Both the position numbers and the translations under genes were made by a program. Shown piece after piece: positions 8,127 through 16,888 of a stretch of 51,711 bases of DNA. How positions within the stretch are numbered: position 1 is the stretch's first letter; each line of letters begins with the position of its first letter. The notes under the pieces are model-generated. The model was not told the DNA's origin, ran no database searches, and worked only from the letters and a program-made list of their open reading frames with translations. This stretch comes from an uncultured Eubacteriales bacterium. GTDB lineage: Bacteria; Bacillota; Clostridia; Oscillospirales; CAG-272. Where the stretch lies: contig CAKSVM010000010.1 of assembly GCA_934503195.1 (NCBI GenBank), positions 1 through 51,711 on the forward strand, given 5' to 3'.

Positions 8127-9356
8127 TCAAGAGCGGTAGTCGCCGTTGATGTGGACGTACTCGTACGAGAGATCGCAGCCCCACGCCACCGCGCCGAACG
8201 TGCCGGACTTCAGGTCGACGTCGATCACGACGCTCTTTTCGAGCAGGATTTCCTTCGCCTTCTCCTCAGAAAAATCGACGCCCTGACCGTTCTGGCAGAC
8301 GAGGATTTCGCCCTTCGACGAGATGAATTTCACGTCGATCATGTCGGTATCGAGGTCGACGCCCGCGTAGCCGAGCGCGCAGAGAATCCGCCCCCAGTTG
8401 GCGTCGGCGCCGAACATCGCCGTCTTGACGAGCGACGAGTTGATCACCGACTTCGCGAGAATCCGCGCTTTTTTATGGTCGTAGAAGTTCCGGATCCGGC
8501 ACTCGATCAGCTTCGTCGCGCCCTCGCCGTCGGCCGCGATCGCGGTGCAGAGGCAGGTGCAAAGCTCGCGCAGAGCCGCCTTGAAGAGGTCGAAATCGTC
8601 GCCGGGGAGGACGATTTCGTCGTTTTTAGCGCGCCCCGACGCGAGAATCGTTACCATGTCATTTGTAGAGGTGTCGCCGTCGACGCTGACCATGTTGAAA
8701 GTGTCCGAAATGACCTCGGAAAGCGCGAGGTGGAGCATTTCGGAAGAAATTGCCGCGTCGGTCGTGATGAAGCAGAGCATCGTCGCCATGTTCGGATGAA
8801 TCATGCCCGAGCCCTTGCAGATTCCGCCGAGACGGACGGTTTTTCCGCCGATTTCGAGCTGGAACGCGAATTCCTTCTTCTTCGTGTCGGTCGTCATGAT
8901 CGCGCGCGCCGCCGAATCCGACGAGTAAGCGTGCGAGCCGAGATTTTCGACAAGCGTCGGAATCCCCGCGACGAGCGGCTCGAGCGGAAGCGAAACGCCG
9001 ATTACGCCCGTGGACGCGACGACGATGTCGTTCGGATCGCAGTCAAGGTTCCCGGCCAGAGCCGCGCAGGTCGCCTCGGCCTTGTCGTAGCCGTCCGAAA
9101 CGCAGGCGTTCGCGTTGCCCGAGTTGCAGATTATCGCGCGCGCCCTGCCGTTTTTGAGGTGCGCGCGGGTGACTCCGACCGGAGCCGCGAACACTCTGTT
9201 TGTAGTGAAAACTCCCGCCGCGTTGCAGACCTCGTCCGCGACGATCAGCGCGAGGTCGAGCTTGTCCTTGTTCTTGCGGAGTCCGGCGTGAATTCCGGCC
9301 GCTTTGAATCCCTCCGCGGCGCAAACGCCGCCCGGAATCGATTTGATCTGTGTCAT
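8127..9356 (-). CDS. argJ: Bifunctional ornithine acetyltransferase/N-acetylglutamate synthase
   Basis: Recycles the acetyl group from N-acetylornithine to glutamate, which makes the pathway cyclic. The 409-residue precursor has the self-cleavage motif KGSGMIHPNMATML, with Thr192 as predicted nucleophile after cleavage of the Ala191-Thr192 bond, giving alpha and beta chains. CNSGNANAC (residues 77-85) and the C-terminal YEYVHINGDYRS are family hallmarks. Whether it is mono- or bifunctional cannot be settled from sequence. No argA is seen in the window. ATG at 9356 has AGAGGTG upstream. Confidence 0.96.
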   Translation of the reverse strand: MTQIKSIPGGVCAAEGFKAAGIHAGLRKNKDKLDLALIVADEVCNAAGVFTTNRVFAAPVGVTRAHLKNGRARAIICNSGNANACVSDGYDKAEATCAALAGNLDCDPNDIVVASTGVIGVSLPLEPLVAGIPTLVENLGSHAYSSDSAARAIMTTDTKKKEFAFQLEIGGKTVRLGGICKGSGMIHPNMATMLCFITTDAAISSEMLHLALSEVISDTFNMVSVDGDTSTNDMVTILASGRAKNDEIVLPGDDFDLFKAALRELCTCLCTAIAADGEGATKLIECRIRNFYDHKKARILAKSVINSSLVKTAMFGADANWGRILCALGYAGVDLDTDMIDVKFISSKGEILVCQNGQGVDFSEEKAKEILLEKSVVIDVDLKSGTFGAVAWGCDLSYEYVHINGDYRS

Positions 9357-9389
9357 ACTTGAACACCTCTTTAATAGAATGTAACTTTT

Positions 9390-10112
9390 TTATACAATCA
9401 GTCCGCCGTTCGGTGCTAAAACCTGCCCGGTGACATAAGAACTTTCGCAAAGGAAATAAACGCACTCAGCGACCTCGATCGCCGAACCGACGCGGCACAT
9501 CGGAATTTCGTCGGCGAGCGCAGCCATGTCGTCGGCCGAGAGGCGCGAATTCATCTCGGTGTCGATCACGCCGGGCGCGACGCAGTTCACACGGATTCCC
9601 GACGGCGCGACTTCCTTCGCCAGCGCCTTCGTGAAGCCGATGATTCCGGCCTTCGCGACCGAATACTGCACCTCGCAAGACGCGCCGACCTGCCCCCACA
9701 TCGACGAAATGTTGACAATCGCGCCCGATTTTTCGTGGATCATCGACGGCAAAGCGAGCTTCGAAAGGTTCATCGGGCCGAAAAGATCGACGTCGAAGAG
9801 CCGCTTTTCGCGCTCCTGACTCAGGTCGGTGAAGAGTCCGACCTCCGAAATCCCCGCGTTGTTGACGAGGACGTCGATTTTTCCGAAGCCCAGCGCGAAG
9901 TCGACAAGCGATCGACAGTCGTCGAAATTCCCGACGTCGGCGCGGAAAATCTTCGCTTCCCCGCCCGATTTTTCGATTTTCGCGGCGACTTCTCTCACTT
10001 TTCCTTCATTATTATAATAGCCGCAGATCACGCGCCATCCGCGCTCGCCGAAATACCCGGCCGTCGCCGCGCCGATTCCCCGCGACGCGCCGGTTACGAT
10101 GACCGTCCGCAT
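9390..10112 (-). CDS. SDR family reductase resembling EF-P 5-aminopentanone reductase
   Basis: FabG-like short-chain dehydrogenase of 240 residues. TGASRGIG is at residues 7-14, LVNNAGISE near 82-90, Ser136/Ser137, and Tyr150/Lys154 in the YSVAK motif. The stretches NAGISEVGLFTDL, SSMWGQVGASCEV and the end TGQVLAPNGG match my recollection of clostridial proteins related to B. subtilis YmfI, which reduces a 5-aminopentanone on elongation factor P. That assignment is recall plus inference; a plain FabG-type 3-oxoacyl reductase is the alternative. Its ATG overlaps the argC stop (TGATG), so it is translationally coupled inside the arginine cluster. It has no known step in arginine synthesis. Confidence 0.75.
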   Translation of the reverse strand: MRTVIVTGASRGIGAATAGYFGERGWRVICGYYNNEGKVREVAAKIEKSGGEAKIFRADVGNFDDCRSLVDFALGFGKIDVLVNNAGISEVGLFTDLSQEREKRLFDVDLFGPMNLSKLALPSMIHEKSGAIVNISSMWGQVGASCEVQYSVAKAGIIGFTKALAKEVAPSGIRVNCVAPGVIDTEMNSRLSADDMAALADEIPMCRVGSAIEVAECVYFLCESSYVTGQVLAPNGGLIV

Positions 10113-11161
10113 CAGAACGCCGGCGGAACGTAGCAGAGTCCCGCGTCCTCGGGAAGGCCGAAACGGATGTTCATGTTCTGAATCGCCTGTCCGGCCGCGC
10201 CCTTGACCATGTTGTCGATGACCGACGAGATCACGAGCGTCGAAGTGTGGTCGTCAAGGTGAAGCGAAATGTCGCAGTAGTTCGACATACGAACGTTTTT
10301 CAGGTTAGCGTAATTTCCGAGCTTTTCGACGCGGACGAATTTCTCGTTTTCGTAAGCTTTTTTATAAATGTCGTAGATCTCTTCGGGGCTCATCAGCATC
10401 CCCTTTTCGTTAAGACCCGCGTAAATCGACGACTCGATTCCGCGGTTTACCGGGAGAAGATGCGGCACAAAGGTCACTTTGACGTCCTCGCCCGCGAGCT
10501 CGGAGAGCGTCTGCTCGATCTCGGGCGTGTGGCGGTGGCACCCGGCCTTGTAGGCGGCGAAGGCCTCGTTCGTGTCGGGAAAATGCGTTCCCTGCGTCAG
10601 TCCGCGTCCCGCGCCGGTGACGCCCGACTTCGAGTCGATGATCAGATGCGCAAGGTCGAGTATCCCGGCCTTTATCGCGGGCATCAGACCGAGCGAAATC
10701 GACGTCGGATAACACCCGGGATTGCCGATCACCATCGCCTCACCGATCTGCGAACGGTGCAGTTCGGGGATCGAATAAACGGCCTTGAGGTGCAGCTCGG
10801 GATGCTTATATTCCTTGCCGTACCATTTTTTGTAATCGGCCTCGTTGTGGAGTCTGAAATCGGCTCCCAGGTCGATCAGCACTGTGTCGTCGGCCATGCA
10901 CTTGACGGCCAGCTCCTCTGAAACGCCGTGCGGAACCGACGCGAAGACGACGTCGCACTCGGACGTGATGTTTTCCGGAACCTCGAGCGTCATCGGGACG
11001 ATCTCCTTGAGATTCGGGTAGATGTCCGAAATATTCTGCCCGTCGTACGAAACCGACGCGACGGCTTTGAGTTCGACGTCCGGATGGTTCACGAGAAGCC
11101 TTACAAGCTCGGCTCCGGCGTATCCTGTCGCGCCGATAACTCCGACTTTGATCTTATTCAT
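10112..11161 (-). CDS. argC: N-acetyl-gamma-glutamyl-phosphate reductase
   Basis: NADPH-dependent reduction of N-acetylglutamyl phosphate to the semialdehyde. The protein has 349 residues with the Rossmann motif GATGYAG at 10-16 and the catalytic cysteine Cys150 in GNPGCYPTS, which is diagnostic. HRHTPEIEQ in the C-terminal half is also conserved. ATG at 11161 follows AGGGG. It sits 22 bases after argH and its stop overlaps the start of the SDR. Confidence 0.97.
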   Translation of the reverse strand: MNKIKVGVIGATGYAGAELVRLLVNHPDVELKAVASVSYDGQNISDIYPNLKEIVPMTLEVPENITSECDVVFASVPHGVSEELAVKCMADDTVLIDLGADFRLHNEADYKKWYGKEYKHPELHLKAVYSIPELHRSQIGEAMVIGNPGCYPTSISLGLMPAIKAGILDLAHLIIDSKSGVTGAGRGLTQGTHFPDTNEAFAAYKAGCHRHTPEIEQTLSELAGEDVKVTFVPHLLPVNRGIESSIYAGLNEKGMLMSPEEIYDIYKKAYENEKFVRVEKLGNYANLKNVRMSNYCDISLHLDDHTSTLVISSVIDNMVKGAAGQAIQNMNIRFGLPEDAGLCYVPPAF

Positions 11162-11183
11162 AGAAGTTCATCCCCTTGTAAGC

Positions 11184-12566
11184 TTAATTTTTGTGAGTTT
11201 CTACAAAATTATCAACGATCGAAATCTGTCTCTCGACCGATTCCTTCGCGGGGCCGCCGCGAACCTTGCGCCCGTTGACGCAGTTTTCGAGGTTGATCGC
11301 GTCGTAAATTCCCTCGTCGAAGACGTCGCAGACAGCTTTATATTCGTCGAGCGACAGTTCCTCGAGCGTCTTGTCGTGGTCGACGCAGTACGCGACGAGC
11401 GTTCCGGAGGCCTTGTAAGCGTCGCGGAAGGGCATTCCCTTCTTGACGAGATAGTCAGCGCAGTCGGTCGCGTTGATGAAGCCCTTCGCGGCGGCCTTTC
11501 TGAGGCGGTCGGCGCGGACGGTCATCGTCGCGAACATCGACGTGAAGACCTCGATCGAGATCAGCGTGTTGTCGATCGCGTCGAAAATCGCCTCTTTGTC
11601 CTCCTGCATGTCCTTGTTGTAGGCGAGCGGGAGCGACTTCATCATCGTGAGAAGCGTCATCAGATCGCCGTAAATCCGTCCGGTTTTGCCGCGGACAAGC
11701 TCGGCGACGTCGGGATTTTTCTTCTGCGGCATGATCGACGAGCCGGTCGAGAACGCGTCGTCAAGCTCGATGAAGCCGAATTCCGACGAGCACCAGAGGA
11801 TTATTTCCTCGGAAAACCGGCTCATGTGCATCATCAGAATCGACAGGCAGGACGCGAACTCGATGACGAAATCGCGATCCGAGACGCCGTCGATCGAGTT
11901 TTCGGTCACGGCCGGGAAGCCGAGCAGCTCGGCGACTCTCTCGCGGTTGATCGGATAGGTCGTCGAGGCGAGCGCGCCCGAGCCGAGCGGCATGACGTTC
12001 ATCCGCTTCTCGCAGTCGCAGAGGCGGTCGTAGTCGCGCATCAGCATCTGCGCGTAGGCGAGGATGTAATGCGCAAAAGTGACGGGCTGAGCGCGCTGAA
12101 GGTGCGTGTAGCCGGCCATCACCGTGTCGACGTGGAGCTTCGCCTTTTCGCTTATCGCCGCGAGCAGCCCGATGACGCGCTTTTTGACCTCGGCGACCTC
12201 GGTTAAGAGGTACATTCTGATATCGAGCGCGACCTGATCGTTCCTTGATCTCGCGGTGTGAAGCCGCTTTCCGGCGTCGCCGATACGCTCGGTGAGAATC
12301 GTCTCGACGTTCATGTGAATGTCCTCGGCGTCGGGCGAGAACTCGATTTTCCCGGCCTCAACGTCGGCGAGAATTTCTTTAAGAGCCGAAACAATCTTTT
12401 CGGACTCGGATTTGTCGATGATTCCGCACTCGCCGAGCATCGTCGCGTGCGCGATCGAGCCCTCGATGTCCTGCCTGTACATCCGCCCGTCGAACGAAAT
12501 CGACGAGTTGAAGTCGTTGACGCGCGAATCGACGTCTTTTTTGAATCTTCCTGACCAGAGTTTCAT
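11184..12566 (-). CDS. argH: Argininosuccinate lyase
   Basis: Splits argininosuccinate into arginine and fumarate, the last pathway step. The 460 residues begin MKLWSGRFKKDVD, the usual ArgH start, and carry TARSRNDQV and the fumarase/aspartase signature GSSIMPQKKNPD with the catalytic Ser loop. An alternative ATG four codons upstream (12578) exists. Neither start has a normally spaced ribosome binding site: GAAAGGAA stands beyond a perfect 8-bp hairpin (12580-12598), which could bring the site closer when folded. It is separated from argG by 189 bases filled with hairpins. Confidence 0.96.
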   Translation of the reverse strand: MKLWSGRFKKDVDSRVNDFNSSISFDGRMYRQDIEGSIAHATMLGECGIIDKSESEKIVSALKEILADVEAGKIEFSPDAEDIHMNVETILTERIGDAGKRLHTARSRNDQVALDIRMYLLTEVAEVKKRVIGLLAAISEKAKLHVDTVMAGYTHLQRAQPVTFAHYILAYAQMLMRDYDRLCDCEKRMNVMPLGSGALASTTYPINRERVAELLGFPAVTENSIDGVSDRDFVIEFASCLSILMMHMSRFSEEIILWCSSEFGFIELDDAFSTGSSIMPQKKNPDVAELVRGKTGRIYGDLMTLLTMMKSLPLAYNKDMQEDKEAIFDAIDNTLISIEVFTSMFATMTVRADRLRKAAAKGFINATDCADYLVKKGMPFRDAYKASGTLVAYCVDHDKTLEELSLDEYKAVCDVFDEGIYDAINLENCVNGRKVRGGPAKESVERQISIVDNFVETHKN

Positions 12567-12579
12567 TTTTATGACCATG

Positions 12580-12743
12580 GCTTTTGCGTAGCAAAAGCTT
12601 CCTTTCTTGCTTTTTGGGGCGCGGTTGGCGAAGCCAAATCGCGGCTTAAAAACCGCGATAGAGCCACAAAATGCTGATTGAAAGCGTCAGCTTTCAATCT
12701 TGTATATATTCCACAAAAGGGAGGATTTCTCCTTCCCTTTTGT
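12580..12743. repeat. Cluster of small hairpins between argG and argH
   Basis: At least five inverted repeats in about 165 bases: GCTTTTGC-GTA-GCAAAAGC (12580-12598), TTGGC-GAA-GCCAA (12625-12637), ATCGCGG/CCGCGAT (12638-12659), GATTGAAAGC-GTCA-GCTTTCAATC (12676-12699) and ACAAAAGGGA/TCCCTTTTGT (12713-12743). None is followed by a T-run on the minus strand, so none is an ordinary intrinsic terminator. They may protect or process the arg mRNA or belong to a dispersed repeat family. Confidence 0.75.
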
Positions 12744-12755
12744 TATCTCCCTTGA

Positions 12756-13985
12756 TTATTTTTCGCGCTTCGCGTCGAGCTTTGCCTTCTCCTTGATCGG
12801 CAGACCGAAGAGGTTGATGAAGCCCTGAGCGTCGTACTGGTTGTAGTCCTCGTCCTCGCCGAACGAAGCGGTCTGCTCGTCGTAGAGGGTGTAGGGCGAA
12901 GTGACTCCGGCGTTGATGAGGTTACCCTTGTAGAGCTTGAGCTTGACGTCGCCGGTCACGCGCTCGTTAACCTTGTCGACGAACGCGCCGATTGCCTCGC
13001 GAAGGGGCGTGAACCACTGGCCGTTGTAGGTGAGATCGGCCATCTTCGGCGCGATCTGAGCCTGCATATAGTGGAAAGTCTCCTTATCGAGCGTGATTGT
13101 TTCAAGAACATTGTGCGCTTTGTACAAAATCGTTCCGGCGGGGGTCTCGTAAACGCCGCGCGACTTCATGCCGACGAGACGGTTTTCAACGATGTCGAGG
13201 AGTCCGATTCCGTTCTCTCCGCCGAGCTTGTTGAGGTACGAAACAAGTTCCACCGAACCCATTTCCTTGCCGTCGACGGCGGTCGGGATGCCCTTTTCGA
13301 AGTGGATCGTCACGTAAGTGGGCTTGTCGGGAGCCTGTTCGGGCGAAACGCCGAGTTCGAGGAAGCCGGGCTTGTTGTACTGCGGCTCGTTCGCGGGCGA
13401 TTCGAGATCCATGCCCTCGTGCGAGAGGTGCCAGAGGTTCTTGTCCTTGGAGTAGTTGGTCTCGCGGCTGATCTTCAGCGGGATGTTGTGAGCCTCGGCG
13501 TAGTCGATTTCCTGATCACGTGATTTGATGTTCCACTCACGCCACGGCGCGATGATCGCCATATCGGGCGCGAAAGCCTTGATCGCCAGCTCGAAACGGA
13601 CCTGATCGTTGCCCTTTCCGGTGCAGCCGTGGCAGATCGCGTCCGCGCCCTCGGCCTTGGCGATCTCGACGAGCCGCTTCGCGATGCAGGGACGCGCGTG
13701 CGACGTGCCGAGGAGGTAGTCCTCGTACTTCGCGTCGGCCTTGAGGCAGGGCCAGATGTAGTTTTCGATGTAATCCTGCTTCAGGTCCTCGATGTAGAGC
13801 TTAGAAGCACCGGTCTTGAGTGCCTTTTCCTCGAGGCCGTCGAGCTCGGTTCCCTGTCCGACGTCGCCCGAAACGGCGATGACCTCGCAGTTGTTGTAAT
13901 TTTCCTTGAGCCACGGGATGATGATCGAGGTGTCAAGACCACCCGAGTAAGCGAGAACGACTTTCTTTATGTTTTTCTTATCCAT
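12756..13985 (-). CDS. argG: Argininosuccinate synthase
   Basis: ATP-dependent condensation of citrulline and aspartate. The 409 residues carry the PP-loop AYSGGLDTS at 12-20, GCTGKGNDQVRFE and SHEGMDLE, all hallmark ArgG sequences. ATG at 13985 is preferred over ATG at 14006 because AAGGAA precedes it at proper distance. It is the first gene of the arginine cluster and is preceded by a sigma-A promoter and an ArgR-like operator. Confidence 0.97.
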   Translation of the reverse strand: MDKKNIKKVVLAYSGGLDTSIIIPWLKENYNNCEVIAVSGDVGQGTELDGLEEKALKTGASKLYIEDLKQDYIENYIWPCLKADAKYEDYLLGTSHARPCIAKRLVEIAKAEGADAICHGCTGKGNDQVRFELAIKAFAPDMAIIAPWREWNIKSRDQEIDYAEAHNIPLKISRETNYSKDKNLWHLSHEGMDLESPANEPQYNKPGFLELGVSPEQAPDKPTYVTIHFEKGIPTAVDGKEMGSVELVSYLNKLGGENGIGLLDIVENRLVGMKSRGVYETPAGTILYKAHNVLETITLDKETFHYMQAQIAPKMADLTYNGQWFTPLREAIGAFVDKVNERVTGDVKLKLYKGNLINAGVTSPYTLYDEQTASFGEDEDYNQYDAQGFINLFGLPIKEKAKLDAKREK

Positions 13986-14031
13986 GATAAAAATTCCTTT
14001 CTTCATGAGGCGTATTTGTTTTTATGCATCT

Positions 14032-14060
14032 ATTATACACCATTTCCCGCGAAAAATCAA
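14032..14060 (-). promoter_or_regulatory. Sigma-A promoter of argG and the arg cluster
   Basis: Minus strand TTGATT (14055-14060), 17-bp spacer, TATAAT (14032-14037). Confidence 0.85.
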
Positions 14061-14079
14061 GTTCAAAAGCGAATAATCA

Positions 14080-14093
14080 TGTATAAATATTCA
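14080..14093. promoter_or_regulatory. ArgR operator (ARG box) candidate
   Basis: TGTATAAATATTCA matches the E. coli-type ARG box TGAATwwwwATTCA at 13 of 14 positions, and stands about 20 bp upstream of the argG -35 element. A weaker half-site, GATGCATAAAAA read on the minus strand, lies between the -10 element and the argG start (about 14019-14030). Two sites flanking a promoter would suit hexameric ArgR. Other TATGCA-containing direct repeats at 14183-14200 may add to this. Confidence 0.65.
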
Positions 14094-14260
14094 TGAAAGT
14101 TTTTTGGCAGAAATGACAGAATTGAATATTAAAGTGTATATTTGCCGATTTATGCACTGAAAGGATGAATATCCGCCCCTGATTATGCAGAAATATGCAG
14201 GCAAATCCGCGCCGCCGCGGGGCAGAATAATCGTGAGAAAACCGGAAAGGAAGTAATCTC

Positions 14261-15040
14261 ATGAAAATAACCAAAATTATCGCGCTCGCCGCGGCGGCCC
14301 TGATTCTGACTCAGAGCGTCTCGGCCGATGAGGGTCATTGGTATTGTAAACGAACGAATGACCACACACAGCCGCCGATTCCGCCCGAATATTCGTACGT
14401 CGAAAAGTACGGCGGCTATTTTCTCGACCGAAATCACGGCGACAACGACGCCGATAAAGTCATTTATCTGACATTTGACGCCGGATATGAGAACGGAAAT
14501 GTCGCGAAAATTCTCGACACGCTGAAAAAACACGACGCCGAAGGCTGTTTCTTCATTCTTTCGCATCTTGTCGAAGCGAATACCGACCTTGTCAAGCGGA
14601 TGTTCGACGAAGGTCACACGGTCGCGAATCACACGATGAAGCACAAAAATATGGCAAAATATGGTACCCGTGAGAATTTCGAGTCCGAGCTTTTCGGCCT
14701 TGAAAAGCTGACGAAGGAGTTGACCGGACACGAACTTGCGAAGTTCTACCGTCCGCCGGAGGGCAGTTTTACCGAAGATAATCTGAAAATAGTGTCAGAT
14801 TTGGGCTATAAGACGATTTTCTGGAGCTTCGCCTACGCCGATTGGGACAACGACAAGCAGCCCGATCCCGAAAGTTCACTTAAGAAACTTCTCGATCACA
14901 CGCATAACGGCGAGATTCTGCTTCTGCATCCGACGAGCGCGACGAACGCGGCGATTCTCGACCGATATATGACAGAGCTGGAAAAAGAAGGTTATCATTT
15001 CGGGTCGATAAAGGAGCTTTGCGGTGAAACGCTGGGATAA
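14261..15040 (+). CDS. pdaA: PdaA-type polysaccharide deacetylase (delta-lactam synthesis)
   Basis: Exported NodB-family de-N-acetylase of 259 residues. The signal peptide ends near residue 22 (SVSA-DE). The metal and catalytic positions are seen as TFDAGYENG (Asp73) and NHTMKH (His124, His128), then YRPPEGSF, the PdaA-specific FWSFAYADWDNDKQP and LLLHPTSATNAAILD. These features match the peptidoglycan delta-lactam deacetylase of spore cortex, which keeps a single Asp in the first motif. This points to a spore-forming lineage. The gene overlaps the next deacetylase by 17 bases. ATG is preceded by AAAGGAAG. No clear sigma-A promoter is visible, in line with possible sporulation control. Confidence 0.88.
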   Translation: MKITKIIALAAAALILTQSVSADEGHWYCKRTNDHTQPPIPPEYSYVEKYGGYFLDRNHGDNDADKVIYLTFDAGYENGNVAKILDTLKKHDAEGCFFILSHLVEANTDLVKRMFDEGHTVANHTMKHKNMAKYGTRENFESELFGLEKLTKELTGHELAKFYRPPEGSFTEDNLKIVSDLGYKTIFWSFAYADWDNDKQPDPESSLKKLLDHTHNGEILLLHPTSATNAAILDRYMTELEKEGYHFGSIKELCGETLG

Positions 15041-15728
15041 AATCGTGAAAAAATCGGCCGCGGCGATAATTTCCTTCATTATTATATACGCGCTTTCGGG
15101 CGTTTTATACGCGGCGCAGGATTCTACAGCCGTATATCGGCACGACAATCATTCGAAGCGGATCGCGCTGACCTTCGACGACGGCCCGCACTACAAATAT
15201 ACAGGTGAAATTCTCGACATTCTGAAGGAGTACAACGCGAAGGCGACGTTTTTCGTCGTCGGCGAGCTGGCCGAACGCTATCCGGAACTAGTTTTACGCG
15301 AGCTTTCGGAGGGTCACGAGGTCGGAAATCACACGTGGTCGCATCCAAAAATGGCGAAATTATCCATCGATCAGCTGAAAAACGAAATTCTGCGCACCGA
15401 GCGGCTCTTGAACGAGATCGCGGACTACCGTCCGAAGCTCTTCCGCCCGCCCGAGGGGTCGTTCAGAAAAAGTTCCGAGGAGTTAGCCGAGGCGAATGAC
15501 TACACGCTGATCCTCTGGACGGTCGACACGCGCGACTGGGCGCATACTCCGGTCGACCAGATTGTGGAAATGGTGGAGAATGAAACCGAAGCTGGGTCAA
15601 TAATCCTGTGCCACGACTTCATCGGCCGCGACAGCCCGACGCCCGACGCGCTTCGGAAGTTCATCCCCGCCCTCTTAGACAAGGGGTTCGAGTTCGTGAC
15701 CGTCTCGGAGCTGCTCGCGACCAAGTGA
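15024..15728 (+). CDS. Polysaccharide deacetylase (NodB family)
   Basis: A 234-residue deacetylase with an N-terminal membrane segment or signal peptide (AAAIISFIIIYALSGVLYAA), so it acts at the cell wall. Motif 1 is TFDDG (Asp52, Asp53), motif 2 NHTWSH (His103, His107), motif 3 FRPPEGSF, motif 4 WTVDTRDW and motif 5 LCHD, a full catalytic set. The start is GTG at 15024, with AAGGAG seven bases upstream inside the 3' end of pdaA, so the two genes are translationally coupled. Likely substrate is peptidoglycan N-acetylglucosamine or N-acetylmuramic acid; chitin-type oligosaccharides cannot be excluded. Confidence 0.9.
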   Translation: MKRWDKIVKKSAAAIISFIIIYALSGVLYAAQDSTAVYRHDNHSKRIALTFDDGPHYKYTGEILDILKEYNAKATFFVVGELAERYPELVLRELSEGHEVGNHTWSHPKMAKLSIDQLKNEILRTERLLNEIADYRPKLFRPPEGSFRKSSEELAEANDYTLILWTVDTRDWAHTPVDQIVEMVENETEAGSIILCHDFIGRDSPTPDALRKFIPALLDKGFEFVTVSELLATK

Positions 15729-15815
15729 AGTTCATAATTTGTTTACAATAAAAGCGGAACAAATCGCGAAACATTGCGTCTAATCAAGCAGAAAACAAAA
15801 TGTGAGGTGACGCGA

Positions 15816-16814
15816 ATGATAACCAAACTTCTCTTGGCACTGCTCATCTGCCTGTCGCTTTCCGGCTGCGAAATGGAAAAAGTTCCGGAAATAGTGCCTG
15901 AGCAGATCGAAAACGAGCGGTACGATTCGATTCTCGACAAATTCCGGGTCGAGCCGACCGACGATCCGGTCAGCACCTGCCTCGACGTCAAAATCGACAA
16001 TCTCGCCTACGACTCAAGTGAATGGACTTTGGAGCTGCCGAAAATCAACTCCTCGAAGCCCGTCGCAGAAAAGATCAACGAAACTATTTTCACAAAATAC
16101 ACCGAGCGATTCCGCGACGAGATCGAGGAGCTGACCGAGACGCGCAAAAGCGAGTCGCAACACCGGACGCGGTACTTCTCTTCGGAGTCGGACGGGTTTG
16201 TTTACATCGAAATCAATGTCTTGAGTGGGGCGGACAATTCAGCGGAAACCGAGACGATCTACTACGATTCTACAAACGACAATGAGCTCGGTATGTTCGA
16301 ATTCTTCGACGCGCTTGTCGGAGACGATTATACAATTTCAGACTATGTTAAGTTCGCGGAGAAGGTCTGCGGCTATGAGCTGACTGTCGAGGACATCAAG
16401 AAAATCCGCCTAAATGACTCGACGCTTGAGCTTGATTTCGGCAAATGCTTCATTCAATTCTTCCCGGATATACCGATTCCAAGCGAGGTTTCGCTGCCTG
16501 ACGGCGAGCCGCTGCTAGAGCGCGCGCCGCTTCTCAGCGGATTGAAATTCAGATACTATGCCGGGAACGGCGCGAAATTCTACTGGTCGCGCACCGGCAA
16601 TGTCTGGTTCGATTATACAATTTTCATGCCAGACGGGGCGGAGAATGTCGAAATTTATGACTTCACAAACGGCAACAGCTGCGAGGCGACCGTCTGGCTG
16701 AAGGCGGAAATTAACGGCGAAACTACGTATTTCACCAGTGCAATCGACGCCTATTTCATGCCGCCGTTGATTGACGACGTTCATATTGATCAGACGCACA
16801 CATCGAATTCATAA
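15816..16814 (+). CDS. Lipoprotein, RsiV/PdaC-like (tandem copy 1)
   Basis: A 332-residue lipoprotein with lipobox LSGC (Cys18). It begins MITKLLLALLICLSLSGCEM; ATG at 15816 was chosen because GAGGTG precedes it, while the longer frame lacks a signal. The pattern LPKINSSKPVAEKINETI, then a Tyr-rich strand, then YYDSTNDNELGMFEFFDAL resembles the DUF4163/DUF3298 architecture known from RsiV and the PdaC deacetylase; this is a fold guess from pattern. Two NodB deacetylases stand just upstream, which fits a cell-wall role. The next gene is a close duplicate including the leader. Confidence 0.7.
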   Translation: MITKLLLALLICLSLSGCEMEKVPEIVPEQIENERYDSILDKFRVEPTDDPVSTCLDVKIDNLAYDSSEWTLELPKINSSKPVAEKINETIFTKYTERFRDEIEELTETRKSESQHRTRYFSSESDGFVYIEINVLSGADNSAETETIYYDSTNDNELGMFEFFDALVGDDYTISDYVKFAEKVCGYELTVEDIKKIRLNDSTLELDFGKCFIQFFPDIPIPSEVSLPDGEPLLERAPLLSGLKFRYYAGNGAKFYWSRTGNVWFDYTIFMPDGAENVEIYDFTNGNSCEATVWLKAEINGETTYFTSAIDAYFMPPLIDDVHIDQTHTSNS

Positions 16815-16888
16815 TTTATTTACATACAAGTCGGGGTAAAATCGAAAACATTTCGTTTGATACATAGAAACATTGTGAGGTGACGCGA

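Noticed and set aside
5065..12206. Long open frames on the plus strand opposite the arg genes (for example 5065-6003, 6158-7183, 8064-9362, 11022-12206)
   Set aside because: They are antisense to well-identified arg genes, rich in Arg/Val/Asp from codon shadowing at high GC third positions, have no ribosome binding sites and no recognisable domains.
14100..14260. Sporulation sigma-G promoter for pdaA
   Set aside because: Two GAATA elements are present, but no matching -10 (CATnnTA) stands at the right distance.
14077..14274. 65-codon minus-strand frame between argG and pdaA
   Set aside because: It overlaps the ARG box and the deacetylase start, has no ribosome binding site and no recognisable content.
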